A stretch of DNA of 56,610 nucleotides from contig DDAM01000001.1 of assembly GCA_002332905.1 (NCBI GenBank), forward strand, positions 1 through 56,610, read 5' to 3'. Shown piece after piece: positions 26,054-34,167 of this stretch (position 1 is its first letter; every line of letters starts with the position of its first letter). Below the pieces are notes generated by a model. It saw nothing but the letters and a program-made list of their open reading frames with translations, was not told where the DNA came from and did not search any database. The DNA is from Firmicutes bacterium UBA2058 (GTDB lineage: Bacteria > Bacillota > Clostridia > Tissierellales > Sedimentibacteraceae). The position numbers and the translations under genes were made by a program.

Positions 26054-26409
26054 AGTATACATAAATAATACAATGAATAACCAAAAATGAATGTACTTTG
26101 TCGCAAAAGATTTCCTTTGTGTAATATAATATAACATTATATGATATAGAATTATTACATATAATCATTGTAATATCAATGTTTATGTCTATTATAATTA
26201 AATATGCGTTAAATGGTGTGTGGAATATACAATGTTTTATACACTTTTTTTATACATATTTTTAATTTGTTTATACAATTATAAATCGAATTTTAAATTA
26301 ATTAATAGTGCTTATAGGGGCATACCACCCCATGGGGTATAGCGTACCCCTATATATACTATAAATTTAAATCACACATTAAAAAATAACCAGCAAAGAA
26401 GGTGATAAA
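26054..26409 (+). other. 356-base spacer between terS and terL with a GC hairpin
   Basis: No gene. Very AT-rich except for a folded element at 26314-26353: ATAGGGG pairs with CCCCTAT, enclosing ATACC/GGTAT and the self-complementary CCCCATGGGG. A 13-base string ATTATATGATATA (26136-26148) also occurs upstream of the polymerase gene (17770-17782). The spacer may carry a phage promoter or packaging site; neither is shown. Confidence 0.5.
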
Positions 26410-27677
26410 ATGAACATTACATTTCATGCTAATATGATTAATAAAGTATATCGTCCTTATTTTTTAGACTATTCAAACCGCTATGAAGTGTATTACTGAA
26501 TGGTGGTAGAGGTTCGGGTAAGACAAAATTTATTTGTCAAAAACTTTTAAACAAAGCACTAAAAGAAAAAAGACGTATACTATTCATGATGAAAACTGGT
26601 GGTAATGTCAAAGAAGGCGTAAGAAAAGAAATTCTAGACTTATTAGACGAATGGAATTTAAAAGCATTAGATACTGATAAAAGTAAATTAATAATTAGGG
26701 AATCAGATTTGACTATTATCTTACAAAATGGCAGTGAATTAATATTTAAATCTCTTGATAAAAGTAGTAAGGCGAAGGGATTATCAAATATTTCTGATAT
26801 TTATTTAGATGAGGCGGACTCATTCAGTATAGAGGATTACATTTCTTTAAACGGTTCTTTGAGAAGTACCAAATATAAAAATTTGCAATTGATAGTATCG
26901 TATAATCCTTGTAGCATGCAAAGCTGGATATATAAATATTTTGGACATGATACTGGAATAGTACCAGAAAACACATTAATAGTAAAAACTACGTGGAAAG
27001 ACAATGAATTTTTATCTCCTACATATTATGAAGAATTTTTATTACCATTGAAGGAAATTAATCCTAGACAATATGAAATTGATGCTAATGGATTATTCCA
27101 AACTAACGGGAAATTGGTGTTTGAACACAACTGGACAGTTGAAGAATTTAATCCACTTGAATTAGTAAAAAACAATGACGATTTGAAAGCAATTTGTTCT
27201 CTTGACTGGGGTTGGGAAGACCCGACAGCTATTGCTAATTGTTTAATTGATAATAAACTTAAAATAATATATATATGTGATGAAATTTATAAAAGAGGTT
27301 TAACTAATGAAAATATAGTTAAAATTTTAAAAGAAAAAGGCTGGTACAAATATCAATTTATTGCGGATAATGCAGAACCTAAAGATATTCAAGATTTAAA
27401 AGACAAAGGTATTAAGAATATTAGAGGGTGCAAAAAAGGTGGAAGAACAAAAAGTATTGTACCTAGCATCAGAAAATTACAAGAATATAAAATTATTATT
27501 CATCCAAAATGTACTAATACAATAATCGAATTTAATAATTATACTTGGAAACAAAACCCCCAAACTTTAGAATATGTTGATTCCCCGATTGATGCCTTTT
27601 GCCATATAATTGATGGATTACGTTATATAATTATGGAAATAAAAGCTAAAGCAAAAATAATAAATGTAAAAATATAA
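26410..27677 (+). pseudogene. terL: Terminase large subunit, frameshifted
   Basis: ATPase/nuclease that drives DNA packaging. From ATG 26410 the frame reads 29 codons (NRYEVYY) to a TGA at 26497. The other frame continues at once with NGGRGSGKTKF, the Walker A loop. A single missing base near 26497 explains this. The rest is intact: Walker B IYLDEADSF, the coupling motif IVSYNPCS and the RNase H-like nuclease aspartates (SLDWGWEDPTA, FIADNAEPKDI). Intact length would be about 422 residues. A sequencing error is an alternative to true decay. Confidence 0.88.
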
Positions 27678-27821
27678 CTGTTTAAACACGTTGTAGAGAA
27701 AAATTAGCGATGTTATTATTCAATCGACTAATTAGTCCAACTAATAAATAAAATCGAAATTTAGGCTATACGGAATGAAATACGCCCCAAAATGGGGGTA
27801 AAGAAATAAAGAGGTGATATA
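27678..27821 (+). other. Spacer with short GC hairpin before the portal gene
   Basis: Contains CCCC-aaaat-GGGG at 27785-27797, flanked by TAC and GTA. No T-run, so not a typical terminator. It resembles the GC hairpin before terL in isolation. Confidence 0.4.
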
Positions 27822-29141
27822 ATTTTCTACTTAGATAAAAACAAACAATTAACAATAGAAATGATTGACAAATACATAGAAGTATTCAAAGTAAAATATC
27901 TTCCTAAGTTAATTGATAATAAAAAATATTATGACACTAAAAATGTTACTATAAATAATAGAGCATTTACAGATATTACAAAACCTAATAATAAGATAGC
28001 TACAAGTTGGAGCAGATATATAACAATCTTGATTAATGGTTATTTTATAGGAAAGCCTGTTACATATCAATCTCAAAATAAAGATTTTGTTGATTTAATA
28101 ACTAAATATAAAAATAAAGAAGATAGTCACAATCAAGCTATAGGTAAAGATTGTTCAATATATGGTTTATCAGCAGAGTTGTTATTCTTAGATGAAAATA
28201 AACAGGTTGATTTTGCAAAATTAAATCCACAGACAGTAATACCTATCTATTCTAACGATATTAATGGTGATTTATTATATTGTATTAGATATTGGGAAGA
28301 AGATAATATAGTTAATGATGAAAAAATAACACATATAGAAGTTTACAGCAATGAAAGTATTAAATATTATGAAAAGAATAAAAATGGTATAACACTAATA
28401 AAAGAAGATGAACATTATTTTAAACAAGTGCCTATTAATATATTTTATAATAATGAGGATATGACAGGGGATGCTGAATGTGTACATAAGTTAATAGATG
28501 GTTATGATTTATCTTTATCAGATACTTCTAATTTTAGAGAAGAATTAAATGACAGCTATTTAGTATTTAAAAATACGAATCTAGAAAATGAAGATATTAT
28601 AACCATGAAACAAAATAGAATAATTCAAATTGAGGATTCATCTGATACCGGTCAATCTAGTGTTAATTGGTTAAATAAAGATAGTAACGATTCAGAGAAT
28701 GAAAACTATAAAAATAGATTAGCTGAAGATATTAAAAGATTTAGTTTTGTAGCTGATATCGAATCAGCTAAGAGTCATACAACAGCCACGAGTGCTAAGA
28801 TTGGATTAATAGGAATAGAGCAAATAGTTTCTGAAAAAGAAGATTATTTTAGAAATGGTTTAATAAGAAGATTGAAATTAATATGTAATATCTATAATTT
28901 ATATGGCAATGACTTTACTGTTGATGATGTTAAAATCACATTTGTTAGAAACATTCCAATAGATTTAAGCGTGACAGCTGATGCTATTAGTAAGTTTAGA
29001 GGTTTAGTTTCTGATGAAAGTTTACTTGAACAAATTCCTTTTATTAGTGATATAGAGTTAGAAAAAGAAAGAATCCAAAAGCAAAATGAATTAAACAGTT
29101 ATTCTAATTTGTTTAATACTGAAGGTGATATAGTTGAGTAA
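27822..29141 (+). CDS. Portal protein (SPP1 gp6-like), ATT start
   Basis: Dodecameric DNA gate at the capsid vertex. SPP1-type hallmarks: WSRYITILINGYFIGKPVTY, the crown/wing pattern, and the C-terminal domain with FSFVADIESAKSHTTATSA. The first in-frame ATG is 27861, but coding sequence runs upstream (FYLDKNKQLTIE), and AAGAGGTGAT lies just before an ATT at 27822. I take ATT as a rare or mutated start (439 residues); ATG 27861 would lack a ribosome site. It overlaps the next gene by eight bases. Confidence 0.82.
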   Translation: MFYLDKNKQLTIEMIDKYIEVFKVKYLPKLIDNKKYYDTKNVTINNRAFTDITKPNNKIATSWSRYITILINGYFIGKPVTYQSQNKDFVDLITKYKNKEDSHNQAIGKDCSIYGLSAELLFLDENKQVDFAKLNPQTVIPIYSNDINGDLLYCIRYWEEDNIVNDEKITHIEVYSNESIKYYEKNKNGITLIKEDEHYFKQVPINIFYNNEDMTGDAECVHKLIDGYDLSLSDTSNFREELNDSYLVFKNTNLENEDIITMKQNRIIQIEDSSDTGQSSVNWLNKDSNDSENENYKNRLAEDIKRFSFVADIESAKSHTTATSAKIGLIGIEQIVSEKEDYFRNGLIRRLKLICNIYNLYGNDFTVDDVKITFVRNIPIDLSVTADAISKFRGLVSDESLLEQIPFISDIELEKERIQKQNELNSYSNLFNTEGDIVE

Positions 29142-29913
29142 ACATAATGATTACTGGCAATACCGCCTAAATGATAAAATCTATAATAAAACTACTAAAG
29201 AATTAGAAAAGCAATTACTTAAACTCTATAAACAAGCAAATAAGACTATAAAAAGTGAATTAGCTGAATTATATGTTAAAATGCTTGCAGATGGTGAAAT
29301 AAGCACTTATAGTCTGTTTAAGCAAAATAGATATAATCAATTAATTAATATTATTGATAAAGAAATATCTAAAATAGGTAAAGCAGAAGTAAATGCTATG
29401 CAATTATCATTAACAGATTGCTATAAGGATATATATATTAAAACTAATGAGGGTTTAGGGATTAAAACATCTTGGAGTATCTTAAATGAAAACACAGCAA
29501 AAGAAATAGTAAATGCTAATTTCAAAGGTGCTGTTTATAGTGATAGGATTTGGGATAATAAAACTAAATTAAAACAACAATTAGAAAAAAGTATAGTTGA
29601 TACTGTTATAGCTGGAGAATCCAAAGATAAAGCAGTTAAAATAATAGCTGAAAGATTTGGTGTAGCATTTTCAGACAGTGATAGATTAGTTAGAACCGAA
29701 ACAATGAGAGTTTTGAATTCTTCACAAAAGCAAAGTTATATTGATAACAACTATACACACTATGAATTTTTAGCAGAAATAGATGACAGAACATCTGATA
29801 TTTGCGAAGGATTAAATGGTAAAATATTTGCATTTGCTGATGCTGTAGAGGGTGAAAACTTTCCGCCTTTACATCCAAATTGTCGTTCAACGATTATACC
29901 AGTAATAGAATAA
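29134..29913 (+). CDS. Phage minor head protein (SPP1 gp7 / MuF family)
   Basis: 259 residues. Starts at TTG, overlapping the portal stop, with AAGGTGAT upstream. The C-terminal MuF domain is clear: SDRLVRTETMRVLNSSQKQ, then EIDDRTSDICEGLNGKIF and FPPLHPNCRSTIIP, with the conserved C and H-P-N-C-R. It assists head assembly or DNA injection in relatives. Followed by a terminator. Confidence 0.88.
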   Translation: MSKHNDYWQYRLNDKIYNKTTKELEKQLLKLYKQANKTIKSELAELYVKMLADGEISTYSLFKQNRYNQLINIIDKEISKIGKAEVNAMQLSLTDCYKDIYIKTNEGLGIKTSWSILNENTAKEIVNANFKGAVYSDRIWDNKTKLKQQLEKSIVDTVIAGESKDKAVKIIAERFGVAFSDSDRLVRTETMRVLNSSQKQSYIDNNYTHYEFLAEIDDRTSDICEGLNGKIFAFADAVEGENFPPLHPNCRSTIIPVIE

Positions 29914-29925
29914 TAAAAGTATATT

Positions 29926-29947
29926 ACACCTTATGGGTGTTTTTTTA
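29926..29947 (+). terminator. Terminator after the minor head gene
   Basis: ACACC-ttat-GGGTGT hairpin followed by six Ts. A 16-bp perfect palindrome (ATTGCAAATTTGCAAT, 30004-30019) lies beyond it, before the scaffold gene. Confidence 0.8.
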
Positions 29948-30039
29948 TTGCCTTTTTTATAGGGGTTAGGCTTAAAACAAACAACTAAATAAATTAAATA
30001 GGGATTGCAAATTTGCAATAACTAGAAAGGATATTTAAA

Positions 30040-30663
30040 ATGATAGAAAAATTAAATAATAAATTTATGTTACCTTTAAATCTTCAACATTTCGCAGAAG
30101 GCGAAGGAGAAAATGGGGAAGGTGAAAAAGGAAAAGACGATACAAATAAAACATTTACACAGGAAGAAGTTTTAGCATTAATACAGTCAGAAGCTGATAA
30201 AAGAGTTACACAAGCGTTACAAAAGCAAAAGAGAGATTATGAAAAAGAAATAGCTAAACAAAAGAGTTTATCAGGCTTAGATGCAGAAGAACGTGCAAAA
30301 GCTGAATCACAAAATAAAATAGCAGAGTTAGAAGAACAATTATCACAGTTTAGACTATCTAATACTAAAGCTGAAATATCTAAAGTATTAAGTGCTAGAG
30401 GTATGAGTGCTGAATTAGTTGATTATGTAGTTACCACAGAGGATGTAGAGGAATGCCAAGCTAAAATAGAGAAACTTGATAAATTGTTTAAAAAAATGGT
30501 GGCTGAAGAAGTTACTAAAAGATTAGGTAGTACTACACCTAAGACATCTACTTTAGGTTTAGATGGACAAATAACTAAAGAACAGTATAGTAAAATGACA
30601 GTAACTGAAAAAAGACATTTATGTGAAAATAATAGAGAATTATGGGAAGCACTTACAAAATAA
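30040..30663 (+). CDS. Capsid scaffolding protein (DUF4355)
   Basis: 207 residues. Follows the DUF4355/gp20 scaffold plan: N-terminal LPLNLQHFAEGE, an acidic linker, a long coiled coil (about 40-115) and a C-terminal basic capsid-binding tail. AGAAAGGA lies upstream. Guides head shell assembly and is lost from mature heads. Followed 96 bases later by the major capsid gene. Confidence 0.85.
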   Translation: MIEKLNNKFMLPLNLQHFAEGEGENGEGEKGKDDTNKTFTQEEVLALIQSEADKRVTQALQKQKRDYEKEIAKQKSLSGLDAEERAKAESQNKIAELEEQLSQFRLSNTKAEISKVLSARGMSAELVDYVVTTEDVEECQAKIEKLDKLFKKMVAEEVTKRLGSTTPKTSTLGLDGQITKEQYSKMTVTEKRHLCENNRELWEALTK

Positions 30664-30698
30664 TGTAAGTCTTTTTTATTGCACAAAAAAATTATAAA

Positions 30699-30741
30699 TA
30701 ACTATTTTTAGGTAAATAGTTAGCCTACCTGTGCAAGTAGG
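30699..30741 (+). promoter_or_regulatory. Paired hairpins in the capsid gene leader
   Basis: TAACTATTT with AAATAGTTA (30699-30722), then CCTAC with GTAGG (30724-30741), ending just before the GAAAGGA ribosome site. May raise mRNA stability or set the scaffold/capsid ratio. Confidence 0.5.
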
Positions 30742-30759
30742 AAGAAAGGAATTAATAAT

Positions 30760-31539
30760 ATGGCAATTCAATTATTTGATAATAAGTTTTATGAAAAAAC
30801 AATGACAGATATTTTAAATACTAAAATACAAACAGGAAATTTAATGACACTTGATACAGATTTACAAGGTATTGATGGGATGAAAAAAGAAGTCAGAAAA
30901 TATACATATGCTGGTGAAGTTGAAAAATTAGCTAAAGGTGCTAAGTCAACCAAAACAGGTTCAGTGACTTTTACAACAACAACATATGAAGTTGAAAGAT
31001 GGCAACAAAAATTTATGTATAATGATGTAGATGTAATGACAGATAGTATTGCTATTGATACTGGTATAACAGGTATGGCTGCAACAATGGTAAATGATAT
31101 TAATTCTAAATATTTTAATGAATTAGGTAAAATATCTAATAGTTATGAATACACAGTATTTAACTATGATTCTGTTGTTGATGCGTTAGCAAGTTTAAAC
31201 CTTGAAATAGAAGAAGGTTTATTTGTTGTAATGGGAAATGATTTAAAAGCAACAATTAGAAAAGATGATGATTATAAATCAAGTAGACAAGGTGAAATAC
31301 TTTATACAGGACAATTTGGAGATATTTGTGGTGTACCTGTTATTTATTCTAAATTGGTGCCAGCAGGTACAGCTTATATTACTCGCAAGGATGCTGTTAA
31401 AAACTTTGTAAAGAAAGATGTAAATATTGACAGTAAGCACGACCCAGATTCAAAAGATAATGAAATATTTTCAACAAGATATGGTTTAGTAGCATTAGTA
31501 GACGATACTAAATCAATTAAAATGACTAAAAAGGCATAA
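30760..31539 (+). CDS. Major capsid protein
   Basis: 259 residues, HK97-fold type of the SPP1/gp56-like group. Begins MAIQLFDNKFYEKTMTDILN, with the N-arm and E-loop region EVRKYTYAGEVEKLAKG, the P-domain EVERWQQKFMYNDVDVMTD and the C-terminal KDNEIFSTRYGLVALVDD. Preceded by paired leader hairpins and a GAAAGGA site; followed by a hairpin terminator. Forms the head shell. Confidence 0.88.
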   Translation: MAIQLFDNKFYEKTMTDILNTKIQTGNLMTLDTDLQGIDGMKKEVRKYTYAGEVEKLAKGAKSTKTGSVTFTTTTYEVERWQQKFMYNDVDVMTDSIAIDTGITGMAATMVNDINSKYFNELGKISNSYEYTVFNYDSVVDALASLNLEIEEGLFVVMGNDLKATIRKDDDYKSSRQGEILYTGQFGDICGVPVIYSKLVPAGTAYITRKDAVKNFVKKDVNIDSKHDPDSKDNEIFSTRYGLVALVDDTKSIKMTKKA

Positions 31540-31540
31540 T

Positions 31541-31566
31541 AAGGGTGGATTTATTCCGCCTTTTTT
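31541..31566 (+). terminator. Terminator after the capsid gene
   Basis: AAGGGTGGA-ttta-TTCCGCCTT hairpin with a T-run of six. Partial termination here would keep capsid mRNA in excess over connector genes. Confidence 0.8.
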
Positions 31567-31589
31567 AATTAGAAAGGAAAGGTGATTAA

Positions 31590-31883
31590 ATGACACCTCT
31601 TGAACAATTAAAAATATTAACTAATGAAACTAACGATGATAAGTTAAATGTAATGATTGATAGGACTAAAAAAGAGATAGAAACAATAACAAAAAAAGTT
31701 TACGATTCAACAACTATGGATAATGTTTTGGTAGATATGGTATTAGTTAAACTTAATTTAAAAGGTAATGAGGGTATTAATTCAGTTAGTTTTAATGGAA
31801 TAGCTGAAGCTTATTTACCTAATTATCCTAAACCTATATTAATACAATTAGATAGACTAACAAAGAAGGTAAGGTTATTATGA
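31590..31883 (+). CDS. Head-tail connector protein (gp15-like)
   Basis: 97 residues, phage_connect type (LEQLKILTNETNDDKLNVMI, VLVDMVLVKLNLKGNEGINS). It extends the portal channel in relatives such as SPP1 gp15. GGAAAGGTG upstream; overlaps the next gene by four bases. Confidence 0.75.
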   Translation: MTPLEQLKILTNETNDDKLNVMIDRTKKEIETITKKVYDSTTMDNVLVDMVLVKLNLKGNEGINSVSFNGIAEAYLPNYPKPILIQLDRLTKKVRLL

Positions 31884-32167
31884 TTAACTCGAATATGGAA
31901 ACCTATGCATTAAAAGAAGAACGTGTAGGATATGATAGCTTAAATGTAGAAATTAAAACCTTTGTTAATAATGATACTATAAAAGCATTTATTACTTTGA
32001 GAAGTACAGAAGATAAGTTTATTGATATGTTATCATATGATATAGCTAATTATATTGCTATAACTCCATGTATAACAGTTTGTAAACATAATCAGCTAGT
32101 TAAAGATAATAAAACCTATAATGTTGTTGAAGTTTTGAAACTAGAAATTACTCACAGCTTTTTTTGA
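31880..32167 (+). CDS. Head-tail stopper-type connector protein
   Basis: 95 residues, ATGA overlap with the previous gene. Small beta-rich protein (YALKEERVGYDSLNVEIKTF...). By position it is the head completion/stopper protein (SPP1 gp16-like). Assignment by order plus weak pattern. Confidence 0.6.
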   Translation: MINSNMETYALKEERVGYDSLNVEIKTFVNNDTIKAFITLRSTEDKFIDMLSYDIANYIAITPCITVCKHNQLVKDNKTYNVVEVLKLEITHSFF

Positions 32168-32181
32168 AAGAGGTAAAATAG

Positions 32182-32589
32182 ATGGTAGAATGTGAAGTTA
32201 AATTAAATTTAGATAAAGTTATTGAAAAATTATTACCTGAAGCTATTGCTAAAGGGTTAGAATTAGGAAGCCAAATTGTTGAAAATGATGCTAAAAGAAA
32301 TGCGCCAGTTAATGATGGGGTATTGCGTGCTAGTATAACTCATGAGGTGGATAAAGAAAATGGAATAGCTGTAATAGGCTCTAATGTTGAATATGGAATG
32401 TACGTTCATGAGGGTACTGGAATATATACTGAAAATGGTAGACAGACACCATGGATGTATACTACAGCAGATGGAGAAACATACACAACAGTTGGACAGA
32501 AACCTAATCCATTTCTACAAGATGCTATTGATTCTAATATAGACAATATACTTAGACAGTTTGAAAATTTACTAGATAAGGAGGTATAG
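32182..32589 (+). CDS. HK97 gp10-family tail completion protein
   Basis: 135 residues with the gp10 family signature: GSQIVENDAKRNAPVNDGVL RASI region, IGSNVEYGMYVHEGTG and KPNPFLQDAI. Joins head and tail. GAGGTA upstream, compact spacing to both neighbours. Confidence 0.85.
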   Translation: MVECEVKLNLDKVIEKLLPEAIAKGLELGSQIVENDAKRNAPVNDGVLRASITHEVDKENGIAVIGSNVEYGMYVHEGTGIYTENGRQTPWMYTTADGETYTTVGQKPNPFLQDAIDSNIDNILRQFENLLDKEV

Positions 32590-32592
32590 ACA

Positions 32593-32967
32593 TTGGTTTT
32601 AGATGATATATTAAATATTCTAGAAAATGACGTTGAATTAAAACAGTTAATAGATGGTGTTCATGCTTTTGGTAGTAAAAAAAAGAATTGTATTGTCTAT
32701 GATTATACTGAATTAACAAGCGATAAAATTAAAGCACAAGCTAGATTAACATTAACAATTATAACAACTAAAAATGAAAATGATTTTACAAAGAATTTAC
32801 TAATCCATAAAAGGGTTAAACAATTATTATTAACTCTCGGTGATGAAAAATTAAATAATGATATTTTAGAAGTAGCTTTAAATGGTGGTGGAATTCTTGA
32901 AAATGACGAATCAAACACTATACATAATAAAGCTATTTTTATTGTTAAATACAAAGAAAGAAGGTAA
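32593..32967 (+). CDS. Tail terminator protein
   Basis: 124 residues, TTG start with AGGAGG nine bases upstream inside the previous gene's end. Small alpha/beta protein (LDDILNILENDVELKQLIDG ... TLTIITTKNENDF). By position and size it is the tail tube terminator (SPP1 gp17-like). Confidence 0.7.
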   Translation: MVLDDILNILENDVELKQLIDGVHAFGSKKKNCIVYDYTELTSDKIKAQARLTLTIITTKNENDFTKNLLIHKRVKQLLLTLGDEKLNNDILEVALNGGGILENDESNTIHNKAIFIVKYKERR

Positions 32968-32972
32968 TATAA

Positions 32973-33506
32973 ATGGCTAATGAAAAAATAGTTTTAGGTA
33001 GTGGGAAATTGTATGTTGTAGAATTTACTAATACAATTCCAGAAGATACAGTTATAGAAACTGACGCCAATTTATTAGGATTAATTTCAGGTGGAGCATC
33101 ACTATCTTATAATCCATCTTTTTACGAATGTAAAGATGATTTAGGTTTAGTATCTAAGAAGTTTGTAACAGAAGAAGAAGCTATATTAAAAAGTGGAATT
33201 ATGACATGGAATGGTAATACATTAAAGAAATTATTATCTACTGCTAAGGTTACAGAAACACCTAATTTAAGAACAGTTAAAATAGGTGGAGCTTTAAATT
33301 ATACAGATACTAAGTATGTTATACACTTTGTACACAAAGATGCTGTAGATGGTGATATAAGAATTACTATAGTTGGAAGTAACCAAGGCGGTTTAGAATT
33401 AGCATTTGCTAAAGATAAGGAAACAGTAATTAATGCAGAATTTAAAGCACAGCCACATGATAGCACAGGAACATTAATTATATATAAAGAAGAAATAAAA
33501 GCATAA
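32973..33506 (+). CDS. Major tail tube protein
   Basis: 177 residues. Beta-rich with MANEKIVLGSGKLYVVEFTN, ETDANLLGLISGGASLSYNP and ELAFAKDKETVINAEFKAQP, typical of siphophage major tail proteins. Preceded by the terminator protein and followed by the tail assembly chaperone. AGAAAGAAGG upstream. Confidence 0.85.
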   Translation: MANEKIVLGSGKLYVVEFTNTIPEDTVIETDANLLGLISGGASLSYNPSFYECKDDLGLVSKKFVTEEEAILKSGIMTWNGNTLKKLLSTAKVTETPNLRTVKIGGALNYTDTKYVIHFVHKDAVDGDIRITIVGSNQGGLELAFAKDKETVINAEFKAQPHDSTGTLIIYKEEIKA

Positions 33507-33519
33507 AGGAGAAAAATAA

Positions 33520-33840
33520 ATGTTAGATTTAACACAATTAACAACTAAAACATTTGATATAAAAATAGATGAAAATACAATTTTAAACATTAGGAAGCCA
33601 AGCAATGAATTATTTAAAGATACATTTAAAATGATTAAATTAATTGAAGCTAATGGCGAAGAAGATAAATTAATTGGTGTTTTATATAATTTCTTGACTA
33701 AGGTATTTAATAGAAATTTAAACGATAAAAAATTTACTCAACAAGAAATGGAAGATTTATTTGATATTGATATAGCAATCTATTTAATTCAAGAATATTG
33801 GAAATTTATTGAGGAAGTAATGCAAGATATATCTTTTTAG
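33520..33840 (+). CDS. Tail assembly chaperone, gpG-type
   Basis: 106 residues. N-terminal LTTKTFDIKIDENTILNIRK is typical of phage G proteins. The frame ends at TAG (33838-33840) right after a run of five Ts. A -1 slip at T-TTT leads into the downstream frame, giving a G-T fusion of about 198 residues. AAAGGAG upstream. Confidence 0.8.
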   Translation: MLDLTQLTTKTFDIKIDENTILNIRKPSNELFKDTFKMIKLIEANGEEDKLIGVLYNFLTKVFNRNLNDKKFTQQEMEDLFDIDIAIYLIQEYWKFIEEVMQDISF

Positions 33841-34115
33841 TTATCCCTTATTATCCACAAGAAAATGAAAATAGTAAGGGATTTAATTATCCTATTTATA
33901 CTAGAGAATTAAAAATATTAGCTGATTATAGTAATTTAAGCTTTAAAGATATTTTAGATTTAGATTTTGATGAATATAAACTACTTTTTAGAGATGCTTA
34001 TATTTATAAATTGCAGAAAACAGAAGAAGGTAAAGAGTATCTAGAAAACTGCTATATTCTAGAGCAGACACAACCAAACAGAGAAAAGTTAAGAAGTAAA
34101 TTTAATGGGGAGTAG
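33837..34115 (+). CDS. gpT-type extension, read by -1 frameshift from the chaperone gene
   Basis: Ninety-two codons in the -1 frame (VIPYYPQENENSKGFNYPIY ... LRSKFNGE) with no start codon or ribosome site of their own. It lies exactly where siphophages place the T part of the G/GT tail chaperone pair, before the tape measure. The slip point is T TTT TAG at 33834-33840, where tRNA-Phe can re-pair fully in the -1 frame. Confidence 0.7.
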   Translation, partial: LVIPYYPQENENSKGFNYPIYTRELKILADYSNLSFKDILDLDFDEYKLLFRDAYIYKLQKTEEGKEYLENCYILEQTQPNREKLRSKFNGE

Positions 34116-34167
34116 TTTAATCTATTCCTTATTTTTTTATGAATCCTTATAGAAAGGAGATGATAAC

